A DNA stretch of 64,000 bases, taken from the NCBI RefSeq assembly GCF_036323475.1, contig NZ_AP028934.1:558001-622000 (forward strand). The letters are read 5' to 3'. This document shows positions 7,398-14,253 of this stretch, piece after piece. Source of the stretch: Solobacterium moorei (GTDB lineage: Bacteria; Bacillota_I; Bacilli_A; Erysipelotrichales; Erysipelotrichaceae). The first letter of the stretch is position 1, and each line of letters begins with the position of its first letter. Below the pieces are notes generated by a model. It was not told the DNA's origin and did no database searches. It worked only from the letters and a program-made list of their open reading frames with translations. A program made the position numbers and the translations under genes.

Positions 7398-7946
7398 ATG
7401 AAGAAAATAGGAATTCATACTATAAAGAAGTATCTAAATAAATCGTTCTTGAAATCTAATGGCTGGGATTATTTTGAAAAAACCATTCCTAACACAGCAG
7501 AAGAGGAACATTGGATGGTAGAAAATACAATTAGAAAGAAATTTTTGATAACCACCCATGGATATAAAATTGAACTACATAAATATGGATTTAAATGGGT
7601 AATACTTGCAAAGCAAGTAAATACCGATAAAATGCTTGAATCCTCTAAAAGAATCCTTGAATGGATTGAACTGTATTTGAGAAAGTTTGAAGTTAGGTAT
7701 TACCTAAAAATGAAATGGCAACATGTGTGGCAAATGGATTATGGGAAATGGTACGAGCCTTCAAGGGAGTTTTCAAATATCAAAAATTTCATTCGTTTGC
7801 AGTATAAGGATTTAGTAAACCATGGGACATATTATTTTGATTTTCCTGAAGAAATGCTTCCAGAAAGTTTAGAAAGTATTCAATATCTTCAGCATTGTCT
7901 AATTGAGCTAAGTGTTGCTTGCTTGTTATCCAATGATAAGAAATAA
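7398..7946 (+). CDS. Hypothetical protein following HTH 1
   Basis: 182 aa from ATG 7398, chosen for the AGAGGTGAG ribosome site. An upstream ATG at 7350 overlaps the HTH stop but would translate the palindrome as GQIAP. The protein is rich in Tyr, Trp and Lys, with no recognised domain. Its 3' 158 bp lie antisense to the end of the gene at 7789-8487, an unusually long convergent overlap, so one of the two may have an altered 3' end. Confidence 0.5.
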   Translation: MKKIGIHTIKKYLNKSFLKSNGWDYFEKTIPNTAEEEHWMVENTIRKKFLITTHGYKIELHKYGFKWVILAKQVNTDKMLESSKRILEWIELYLRKFEVRYYLKMKWQHVWQMDYGKWYEPSREFSNIKNFIRLQYKDLVNHGTYYFDFPEEMLPESLESIQYLQHCLIELSVACLLSNDKK

Positions 7947-8487
7947 AGTCGATATATGAATCAAAGCAAAATACGGATAAATCAGATTGTGATAGAAGTT
8001 CAATTTTAAAATTATAGAAAAAACTATTTCTAGAATGTATCGCTCTATGGTTTCCGTCAATTAGAAGAAGCGGAGTAGAATGATAAAAATATTGAACAGC
8101 AATTCCTTTACGCTTAGGGTGAGTTGTATCATTCTGCAAATTTGGCTCTGAAGTATAAATCAACTTGGAATAATTTTTAAATTTAGTGTGCTGGGGAATA
8201 ATATCACCTTGATAAATGAGAGCGTGAATATTATTCACGTTAAAATTAATCTCCCAGTTAGCAGTAGGTGATGTTTCCTTAATTAGATAATGCTCTATAT
8301 ATTGTTTATTCCATTTTTCTGAATACCGTATGTTAGGGTAGTAATAATTTTCGGCTAGTTTTGGAAATAGGATACCTTCCCACAACGTAGCGAACTTAGT
8401 CATGGTTGTATTATTTGCTAATGTTTTATAGTGATTAAAAAGTTTAAGAATATCATCATATCTTGCTTCATCTTCAGACAGGAACAT
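7789..8487 (-). CDS. GNHR-motif protein, ParB/sulfiredoxin-like
   Basis: 232 aa, ATG at 8487 on the minus strand after AGGAGG. The key stretch, LLLIDGNHRAIHSRN near residue 150, resembles the G-x-H-R nucleotide-binding motif of ParB/sulfiredoxin-fold enzymes, and a similar GDGNHRTLA occurs in 10042-10707. A strand-rich segment with GDIIPQHTKFKNY precedes it. The substrate is unknown. It is divergent from HTH 2 across a palindrome (8521-8538), implying control by that regulator. A ParB-fold kinase or nuclease-like effector is possible but not shown. Confidence 0.55.
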   Translation of the reverse strand: MFLSEDEARYDDILKLFNHYKTLANNTTMTKFATLWEGILFPKLAENYYYPNIRYSEKWNKQYIEHYLIKETSPTANWEINFNVNNIHALIYQGDIIPQHTKFKNYSKLIYTSEPNLQNDTTHPKRKGIAVQYFYHSTPLLLIDGNHRAIHSRNSFFYNFKIELLSQSDLSVFCFDSYIDFISYHWITSKQHLAQLDNAEDIEYFLNFLEAFLQENQNNMSHGLLNPYTANE

Positions 8488-8520
8488 GAGACAAAATCCT
8501 CCTAAATGTAATTGAATTAT

Positions 8521-8538
8521 ACTTCACATAAATGAAGT
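8521..8538. promoter_or_regulatory. Likely operator before HTH regulator 2
   Basis: ACTTCA-CATAAA-TGAAGT palindrome in the divergent gap between 8487 and 8553, matching in place and context the one at 7125-7140. Confidence 0.5.
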
Positions 8539-8552
8539 TAGAAAGGAAACCA

Positions 8553-8966
8553 ATGAATACAGAAAGTTTCAAGCGGTTAAAGAAAGAAAAAGGAATAAAC
8601 AATTATGAAATACATAAAAGATCAGGTGTGCTTGAATCGACCTTATCTGAATTTGAAAGAGGAAAGCATACAGATCTACGCATAAGTACACTTATAAAGA
8701 TAGCGGATGCATTAGATGTAACATTGAATGAGTTGGTGGGAAGGGGCGATGGTTGGAACCTAACACAAGGTATATGTGTTGCGGGTACATGGATGATAAA
8801 GAACCACAATGAGGAAACTATGGTCATTGACATGCTTGCATCTATGCATATTACAAAAGAACTGATGCAACAGGAACATGTTGCGGAAGAGGATTATGAA
8901 ATATTGTCTGAAGCAATAGATTCTAATTGGGGAAGATATGTTAGACAACTGCCAGAAAATATTTAA
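8553..8966 (+). CDS. Cro/CI-type HTH regulator 2 with C-terminal extension
   Basis: 137 aa from ATG 8553 (GAAAGGAAACCA upstream); an ATG at 8532 lies inside the operator palindrome. Residues 1-65 are an XRE HTH (FKRLKKEKGINNYEIHKRSG, then LESTLSEFERGK, then TLIKIADALDVTLNELVGR). A further ~70 residues follow that are helical and unrecognised, with several Met and acidic residues. The shared tail ADALDVTL(D/N)ELVGR matches the HTH genes at 7156 and 9458. It probably regulates itself and the divergent GNHR gene. Confidence 0.85.
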   Translation: MNTESFKRLKKEKGINNYEIHKRSGVLESTLSEFERGKHTDLRISTLIKIADALDVTLNELVGRGDGWNLTQGICVAGTWMIKNHNEETMVIDMLASMHITKELMQQEHVAEEDYEILSEAIDSNWGRYVRQLPENI

Positions 8967-8994
8967 AATACAGTTCCAAAGCAAAAGTGAGTCT

Positions 8995-9011
8995 GGGGGC
9001 GAAACGCCCCC
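8995..9011. repeat. Palindrome variant GGGGGCG-AAA-CGCCCCC
   Basis: Same position and spacing as the 15-bp family (18 bp before the next start) but with compensating changes in both arms. Symmetry is kept while sequence changed. Confidence 0.8.
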
Positions 9012-9029
9012 AGAAGAAAGGATAAGGAT

Positions 9030-9338
9030 GTGAAAATAATATTACTTGGCTTACTTATTGCATTACATTTTGCAATCGTTGCACCAAAAATTACTGATAC
9101 AAATGATAAAGCTGCAGAAATTTTTATTGGAATAACAAAATTATCAATAATCTATCTATTATTTATGAATATTGATATGCAGATTATTAAATATACATTT
9201 GGAAAGGAAGGAGAATATATAGCAAATATCATTTGTTATACAGGCTCGATATTTTTGATACCAACATACTGTATCTGCTATGCATTAAAACTATTGTTTT
9301 TAAAATGGGAGAAGAAACTGGAAAACAGATGGAAGTAA
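9030..9338 (+). CDS. Small membrane protein
   Basis: 102 aa from GTG 9030 (the overlapping ATG runs straight into TGA), with GAAAGGATAAGG upstream. Hydrophobic segments at residues ~2-18, 32-50 and 65-90, and a basic C-terminus (KWEKKLENRWK) likely cytoplasmic. No family recognised. It follows HTH 2 across the variant palindrome, paralleling the membrane gene beside HTH 1. Confidence 0.55.
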   Translation: MKIILLGLLIALHFAIVAPKITDTNDKAAEIFIGITKLSIIYLLFMNIDMQIIKYTFGKEGEYIANIICYTGSIFLIPTYCICYALKLLFLKWEKKLENRWK

Positions 9339-9457
9339 GGATATTAAATTGAAGAGAAAATCCATAAATAAAACCTCCGAGATATGACCAAATTATATAA
9401 AAACAGAGATGTGCTGTATGGTCTTTAAGGACTACATATGTAGAAAGAGATGAAATT

Positions 9458-9661
9458 ATGATAAATGAAAATTTAAAGAAGATATGTGAAGAAAAGGATA
9501 TAAGTGCGTATCACTTAGCAAAGATTACACAATTGCCTATAAGTGTAGTAGCAAAGATTATTAGAGGTGAAGTGAAAAATCCACGCATTGATAGTGTTAT
9601 CAAAATGGCAGATGCATTAGATGTAACATTAGATGAGTTGGTTGGTAGAAAAAGGAATTAA
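9458..9661 (+). CDS. Cro/CI-type HTH regulator 3
   Basis: 67 aa, ATG after GAAAGAGATGAAATT. XRE-type HTH: NLKKICEEKDISAYHLAKIT, then LPISVVAKIIRGEVKNPR, then SVIKMADALDVTLDELVGRKRN. Third member of the set with the shared 3' end. The 120-bp leader contains GTCTTTAAGGAC (9421-9432) and TACATATGTA, short palindromes that may be its operator. Unlike the first two it has no divergent partner. Confidence 0.88.
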   Translation: MINENLKKICEEKDISAYHLAKITQLPISVVAKIIRGEVKNPRIDSVIKMADALDVTLDELVGRKRN

Positions 9662-9666
9662 TGTTT

Positions 9667-9704
9667 GGGGGCGACACCGCAGGCGTACCTTGGTAAACGC
9701 CCCC
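9667..9704. repeat. Split palindrome variant GGGGGCG ... CGCCCCC
   Basis: The same 7-bp arms as 8995-9011, but separated by 24 bp containing CCGCAGGCG, as if something had been inserted between the arms. It precedes ATG 9725 by 20 bp. Confidence 0.6.
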
Positions 9705-9724
9705 AGAAGAAAGGGATTTTCAAT

Positions 9725-10051
9725 ATGCTTGATGGAGAAAGCTATATATTTAAATTATCTGATACGGTGAAAGAACAATTGACAGACGGAAAACAAGGCG
9801 AATACGTTAGAAAAATCATTGAGAAATGTGAGGCAATAGTGACAAATGAACCTAGTAAATTGATAAAAGAATATGAAGATATAAGTTACATTGAAATAAA
9901 CTGGTTAATCCAATTCAAATTCTATTTCAAGATGATGAAGGACTATAAAGAGGCGTGGTTTAGTACAGAAGATCTAAGGCAGTTGGCACAAAAGGATTTT
10001 GTCCGATATCATTTAGTTAAAGATATGATAGAGGAATGTTTATGCACTTAA
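9725..10051 (+). CDS. Hypothetical protein following HTH 3
   Basis: 108 aa from ATG 9725 (AGAAAGGGATTTTC upstream); the TTG at 9665 would translate the split palindrome and is unlikely. Acidic/basic mixed helical protein, with no recognised domain. It overlaps the next start by 10 bp, so 9725 and 10042 are coupled. Confidence 0.55.
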   Translation: MLDGESYIFKLSDTVKEQLTDGKQGEYVRKIIEKCEAIVTNEPSKLIKEYEDISYIEINWLIQFKFYFKMMKDYKEAWFSTEDLRQLAQKDFVRYHLVKDMIEECLCT

Positions 10052-10707
10052 AATTGTTTTCAAGGAAAAATGAAGTGACCACATTAAAAGATGAGGATAT
10101 TCAAATTTGCAAGTTTAGAAGGTGCTTACAAGGTATTAGAGAAAATGTGGATACTCTTGTTAAAAATATGGATGGGCAAGAGCGGCGAAAGATAAACAAC
10201 TATAAAAAGAAGCTTCTAGCAGCTTTTGCTGAAATGTATAGAAAGCAATTGTTATATGAAGTAGCAACCGAAGATATTAATAGAATAAAAAACTTTGATA
10301 TGCACAAAGAAGTGTATCCACCATTAAAAAACGTCTGTAATGATTATTCAATAGAGGTAATGGATATATCAAAACTATCTATACTAACCACATATAGAAA
10401 ACCATATTCATTAATAGGTGGTCTTAGAAAAGAAACATTAAAGTATAAAAACTATAATATCTACTTCTATAAACATTTAAAAATAGGTGGATGTGGAGAT
10501 GGAAATCATAGAACACTAGCAATTATATTAAATCAACAGCCATTTTATAAAGAAGTGAAAGTATATGATGACAGCGAATATTTCCGATATGTTCGTACAG
10601 ATGGATATTGGTGGTATCAAATAAGTGACAACCAAGTTCTAGGTAAAGTATTTGATTATAAAGTTGCTATTATATTTGAACTAGAAAAAGAAAGCTGCTC
10701 TTTATAA
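10042..10707 (+). CDS. GDGNHR-motif protein
   Basis: 221 aa from ATG 10042 (GAGG 7 bp upstream; ATG 10036 is too close). The N-terminal half is helical and charged. The C-terminal half has LKIGGCGDGNHRTLAIILNQQ near residue 150, a ParB/sulfiredoxin-like G-(N)-H-R signature shared with the minus-strand gene at 7789. Both sit in HTH-led modules, so they may be related effectors that share a catalytic core. The substrate is unknown; overall similarity outside the motif is not evident by eye. Confidence 0.55.
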   Translation: MHLKLFSRKNEVTTLKDEDIQICKFRRCLQGIRENVDTLVKNMDGQERRKINNYKKKLLAAFAEMYRKQLLYEVATEDINRIKNFDMHKEVYPPLKNVCNDYSIEVMDISKLSILTTYRKPYSLIGGLRKETLKYKNYNIYFYKHLKIGGCGDGNHRTLAIILNQQPFYKEVKVYDDSEYFRYVRTDGYWWYQISDNQVLGKVFDYKVAIIFELEKESCSL

Positions 10708-10724
10708 CTAGAGTGAAAATGTCT

Positions 10725-10739
10725 GGGGCAAATTGCCCC
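10725..10739. repeat. GGGGCAAATTGCCCC palindrome, copy 5
   Basis: Perfect copy after 10042-10707. Here the next gene is 260 bp away. Confidence 0.9.
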
Positions 10740-10888
10740 AGAAGGTAAAGAGTTTATTTAAAAAATATGAGATTGGTATTTCTCTTTATCACAGAAAACA
10801 GTAAAAGTCAATAGTGAATGGGTCTCAACTTTTTCTCGGAATTTTTAGGAATGAAACGTGGTATTATGGTAATGTGGAAATTCACATG

Positions 10889-10922
10889 AAAGGTACCCGG
10901 AGTAGTAGCCAGGTACCTTTTT
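10889..10922 (+). terminator. Intrinsic terminator or attenuator
   Basis: Nine-base stem AAAGGTACC with GGTACCTTT, 14-nt loop, then TTC; located 80 bp before the gene at 11001. Confidence 0.6.
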
Positions 10923-11000
10923 CAATGATTGGAACAAATTAGAGACTTGGATGGTTTTTGGTACAAAGCAAGTGGTAATTTATAAGAGAAGGGATGGAAG

Positions 11001-11861
11001 ATGAATGAACAAGAAAAGATGAAGCATCAACTATATGGCTTGAATACCGTCGCAGTATTAGAAACTTTATGTATCAATGTGATTGACATCATGGACAGCA
11101 TAGAGGCTTTTAAGAAAGAATATGGTGTAGGTGCTGGTGCAGAGGTAATCCGTGGACTGGATGAGGTTCAGAAAAACTTTGATGTGAATCGAAAGAAGTT
11201 AGCTAAGATGGTAGGTGTAGTGGCTGATGGTATAGAAGACTATATGAGCGGCAAAAAAATGATGCCACGTTACCAGATCCAACTGATTGATGATGATCTA
11301 GTCTTTAAGAATACAGATGGTGCAGTGTATTTGAAAATTCCTGAAGAAGTGTTGGATGGCAATATGAAGGTGAAGTTGTCTAAGCGATTTCTTACAGTCT
11401 ATGATAAGGGCTTTATGGAATGGAGATATTATCCAGAAACAAAGGTGTATTTATATAACGGAGACAATAGAGAAGAGTGTAGTTCATTCTCCTTTGTAAA
11501 ACTGCTAAAGGAATCAAATTCTGTAATGGAACGGAAACGACAGGAAGACCTGAGTAAGAAGGCTAACTTGATTGGAGCAATAGATGGATTCTTTCATAAA
11601 TATGATCCAAACGGTTATGAAAAAGTCTATGCAAATCAAGAAGATGCAATGATTGATTTTGATAGATATCTTCTGCAGCAACCTGATGCACTTAAAAATG
11701 CAATCAGTAAGACTGCAGAGAATGCAAAACTTGCTGGTGAAGAGTTACAACACATTCAAACTATACTAACAGCGATTGAAGAATTTACGAGCAAATATTC
11801 TTTAAAAGCAGAGAGTTCATTATTCAACAACTTGGAAACAAGTGCAGAAATAGAAATTTAA
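11001..11861 (+). CDS. Hypothetical cytoplasmic protein
   Basis: 286 aa, ATG after AGAGAAGGGATGGAAG. Helical ends flank a strand-rich middle (residues ~95-165: RYQIQLIDDDLVFKN, then YLKIPEEVLDGNMKVKLSK). No family recognised. No signal peptide or membrane segment. It starts a run of genes (11001-16608) that continues with membrane and surface proteins, so it may be their cytoplasmic partner; that is inference from order alone. Confidence 0.6.
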   Translation: MNEQEKMKHQLYGLNTVAVLETLCINVIDIMDSIEAFKKEYGVGAGAEVIRGLDEVQKNFDVNRKKLAKMVGVVADGIEDYMSGKKMMPRYQIQLIDDDLVFKNTDGAVYLKIPEEVLDGNMKVKLSKRFLTVYDKGFMEWRYYPETKVYLYNGDNREECSSFSFVKLLKESNSVMERKRQEDLSKKANLIGAIDGFFHKYDPNGYEKVYANQEDAMIDFDRYLLQQPDALKNAISKTAENAKLAGEELQHIQTILTAIEEFTSKYSLKAESSLFNNLETSAEIEI

Positions 11862-11880
11862 TAAGTCGAAAGGAAAAGTT

Positions 11881-12219
11881 ATGAACAGACAAGAACAGTA
11901 TCAAAATGCATTAGTAGACACAAACAAGGAATTCTTTATCACATTGATTGAAGGAATCATCTTATCAGTGGCTATCTGGATGATAGGTAAGAATGAGATG
12001 AAATTTGCGTATCTAGTGTATTATGCAATGATTCCATTTGGTTACAAACTGATAAATTACTTATTATCTAAAACGAGAATCATGTTGATTGCTTCACCTG
12101 CATTCTGGATCGGATTATTCATTGCAAAGGTCATTGCTGCAGGTATTATCTGTGTACCAGCATTCATATATCAGTTGGTCAAGGTTATTATGAGCAACTA
12201 CAAGCCAAAACAAGCCTAA
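11881..12219 (+). CDS. Membrane protein, about three helices
   Basis: 112 aa, ATG after CGAAAGGAAAAGTT. Hydrophobic segments at residues ~18-36, 42-62 and 75-103; short soluble ends with KPKQA at the C-terminus. Nineteen base pairs after the previous gene, so likely in one transcript. Function unknown. Confidence 0.6.
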   Translation: MNRQEQYQNALVDTNKEFFITLIEGIILSVAIWMIGKNEMKFAYLVYYAMIPFGYKLINYLLSKTRIMLIASPAFWIGLFIAKVIAAGIICVPAFIYQLVKVIMSNYKPKQA

Positions 12220-12249
12220 TCACTATAGATAACATTTAAAAAGACCTTT

Positions 12250-12264
12250 GGGGCAATTTGCCCC
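12250..12264. repeat. GGGGCAATTTGCCCC palindrome, copy 6
   Basis: Perfect copy with central T, immediately followed by AGGAAAGGAAAG. Confidence 0.9.
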
Positions 12265-12287
12265 AGGAAAGGAAAGATGGTGATTGT

Positions 12288-13367
12288 TTGGAAGAAATAG
12301 ACAAATATAGGCAGCTTGGCTTCAGAGGCAATAAACTGCAGCAGATCAAGATGGGACTTGAAGAGGGACTGGATGTTTCGATTTATGCAAAGCCAGAATA
12401 TAACGAATGGCAAATGGAACAAATCAGACTTGGACTAAAGGATCATATTGATGTAAGTGTATATGCCTTTATAACGATTCCAGCAGATGAGATGCAACAT
12501 ATCCGTGAGAAGCTTGTATACGAAAGCGGACAGCTTGAGATGCGAGATGAGGAAATCAAGCAGAAAAGATTAAAAAAGATATTGCTTCTGATTGTATCTG
12601 CAATTGCAGTTGTAGGATTGATATTGATTAGCGTGATTGGTGGAGATAAAATCAAACGCTATATGCAAAGACTTGAAATCAACCTAAAAGATAGTTCTGT
12701 TGAAGTAGACTATCAATCAATGTTTAATCCTAGAGATTATATAGTAGATTATTCAGAAGAAAATGAAGTAAAACTAAGTATTGATAGTGATGTTGATACA
12801 AGTAAATTAGGTTTGTATAAAGTTAAATATACGATTGATAACGGAATCAAGAATATCTCCAAAACATTAGATGTCAAAGTTGTAGATAAGGATGCTCCAG
12901 TAATCACATTAAGAGAAACTAATGTATCAATGTATCGAACAGATACATTCTCTTGTGAGGCTTACATCCAATCAGCAATAGATAATGTGGACGGTGATAT
13001 TTCCAAAAATGTTAAGTGTAGCAGTATCGACTCAACTAAGGATACTCAAGTAGTAACGTATAGTGTTGAAGACAGCCAGCATAATAAAGCGGAGGCTACA
13101 TTGAACCTGCATCTATCTGATAAACCTGCACCTACACCTGATGTTATCTATGTTGAGGTGCCATCACAAGGAAACAATGGCTCGGGGCAAATTGCCCCAA
13201 GCACAAGTACATCACACGGAACGCAATACTTCATGTTCAGTGATGGATACAATCTTGATTCAGGATATTCAGCATGTATTGCGACTGGATCTGGATACGG
13301 AGCATATTCATGTGAACCAATCATGGGTGCAGATGGATTATACAAAGGATATAAATTAACTTATTAA
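12288..13367 (+). CDS. Membrane-anchored protein with Ig-like repeats and an in-frame palindrome
   Basis: About 359 aa. The start is uncertain: TTG 12288 follows AGGAAAGGAAAG, while the upstream TTG 12258 lies in the palindrome. Two ~36-residue repeats of the type MxxIRxGLxxxxDVSxYA come first (residues ~10-75). One membrane segment follows at ~97-118, then extracellular Ig-like domains of the DUF5011 kind (LGLYKVKYTIDN; DKDAPVITL; VVTYSVEDSQHNKAEATL). A linker encodes SGQIAPS, translated from a palindrome copy at 13184-13198. Probably a surface factor of the mating apparatus or an adhesin. Confidence 0.65.
   Translation: MEEIDKYRQLGFRGNKLQQIKMGLEEGLDVSIYAKPEYNEWQMEQIRLGLKDHIDVSVYAFITIPADEMQHIREKLVYESGQLEMRDEEIKQKRLKKILLLIVSAIAVVGLILISVIGGDKIKRYMQRLEINLKDSSVEVDYQSMFNPRDYIVDYSEENEVKLSIDSDVDTSKLGLYKVKYTIDNGIKNISKTLDVKVVDKDAPVITLRETNVSMYRTDTFSCEAYIQSAIDNVDGDISKNVKCSSIDSTKDTQVVTYSVEDSQHNKAEATLNLHLSDKPAPTPDVIYVEVPSQGNNGSGQIAPSTSTSHGTQYFMFSDGYNLDSGYSACIATGSGYGAYSCEPIMGADGLYKGYKLTY
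13184..13198. repeat. GGGGCAAATTGCCCC palindrome, copy 7 (inside a gene)
   Basis: In-frame in 12288-13367, read as GQIAP followed by Ser (AGC). Same frame and same following codon as the copy at 24591. Confidence 0.9.
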
Positions 13368-13373
13368 AATATT

Positions 13374-13388
13374 GGGGCAAATTGCCCC
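13374..13388. repeat. GGGGCAAATTGCCCC palindrome, copy 8
   Basis: Perfect copy, 6 bp after the previous stop and 15 bp before ATG 13404. Confidence 0.9.
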
Positions 13389-13403
13389 GAAGGGAGAAAA
13401 GAC

Positions 13404-14045
13404 ATGAATAAAAAGAAAATATTCATCATCGTTAGCATCTTTGCTGCAATTGGATTAGTAGTTATGCTATTCATGCTACCTAAGCCAAGAACCAACAATT
13501 CAGCAAAACATGAAACAAGCACCGAAACTTCTACATCGAAGAAGAACGATAAGAAAGATGATAAGAAGGATAACAAACAATCCGACAAGAAAGATAGCAA
13601 GAAGGATGATAAAAAGGAAGATAAGAAAGAAGATACTTCCACTACATCCGAAACACCAGTTACTCCTACAACTGAGATAACTACTACTGAGACACAGAAC
13701 AATAACACTGGTTCTTCAGTAACCAATACTCCAACTACGAATACAACTCCATCTCAACCAGATCCGCAGCCGATTTATCAAACGATTCATCATGACGAAG
13801 TAGGACACTATGAAACACAGGTCATAGCTGAAGCTTGGGACGAGCCAATCTATGAACGTAAGATTATTGGTAATCAGACGGGTACTGTATATAACTCTTT
13901 AGATGAGTGGGGAAATTCAGAAGATGGCAGTTACCACGTTGGTGATGTGCAAGTAGGCACTACACACCACGATGCGGTTACTCAACAAGTTTGGGTGGTT
14001 GATCAATATGCTTGGGATGAAACAATAATCGTTGGGTATAAATAA
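13404..14045 (+). CDS. Membrane-anchored Lys/Thr-rich surface protein
   Basis: 213 aa, ATG after GGGAGAAAAGAC. Basic N-terminus and one hydrophobic segment (residues 5-25) act as anchor or uncleaved signal. Residues ~40-75 are a Lys/Asp stalk (repeated KKDDKK). Residues ~78-120 are Thr/Pro/Asn-rich linker. The C-terminal ~90 residues contain two related motifs: HHDEVGHYETQV...AWDEPIYERKI and HHDAVTQQVWV...AWDETIIVGYK. Cell-surface location is inferred. The stalk's codons are low-complexity, which also creates false frames on the other strand. Confidence 0.65.
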   Translation: MNKKKIFIIVSIFAAIGLVVMLFMLPKPRTNNSAKHETSTETSTSKKNDKKDDKKDNKQSDKKDSKKDDKKEDKKEDTSTTSETPVTPTTEITTTETQNNNTGSSVTNTPTTNTTPSQPDPQPIYQTIHHDEVGHYETQVIAEAWDEPIYERKIIGNQTGTVYNSLDEWGNSEDGSYHVGDVQVGTTHHDAVTQQVWVVDQYAWDETIIVGYK

Positions 14046-14084
14046 GATTTAAAAATTAAATTCAGTCAATTTTCTCCTAAAGAG

Positions 14085-14116
14085 GGCGATAGATGTGAAA
14101 ATCTACCGCCTTTTTT
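14085..14116 (+). terminator. Intrinsic terminator
   Basis: Stem GGCGATAGAT with ATCTACCGCC around GTGAAA, then TTTTTT. It ends the run of surface genes before 14254. Confidence 0.85.
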
Positions 14117-14253
14117 AATGGAGAAATCTTAAAGATAACATTGCCTATTTTGATTATCTGCTACAGCAAATAGGCGATGAGATATATCGCAGCACACGAC
14201 AAGCTTCATACAATGCAGAGAAATGAAATTCATAACACAGGAGGAATTGAAGA

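Larger units (their letters stand above)
10708..11000 (+). other. Intergenic leader with two hairpins
   Basis: Besides the palindrome it holds TATTAT (10862-10867, a possible -10 without a clear -35), a hairpin ATGTG/CACAT (10872-10887), and a terminator-like stem AAAGGTACC/GGTACCTTT followed by T's (10889-10922). It could be an attenuated leader or a short RNA. Confidence 0.4.

Noticed and set aside
13364-13726. 120-aa minus-strand frame with Ser/Phe/Leu runs
   Set aside because: Shadow of the Lys/Asp stalk codons of 13404-14045; low complexity only.
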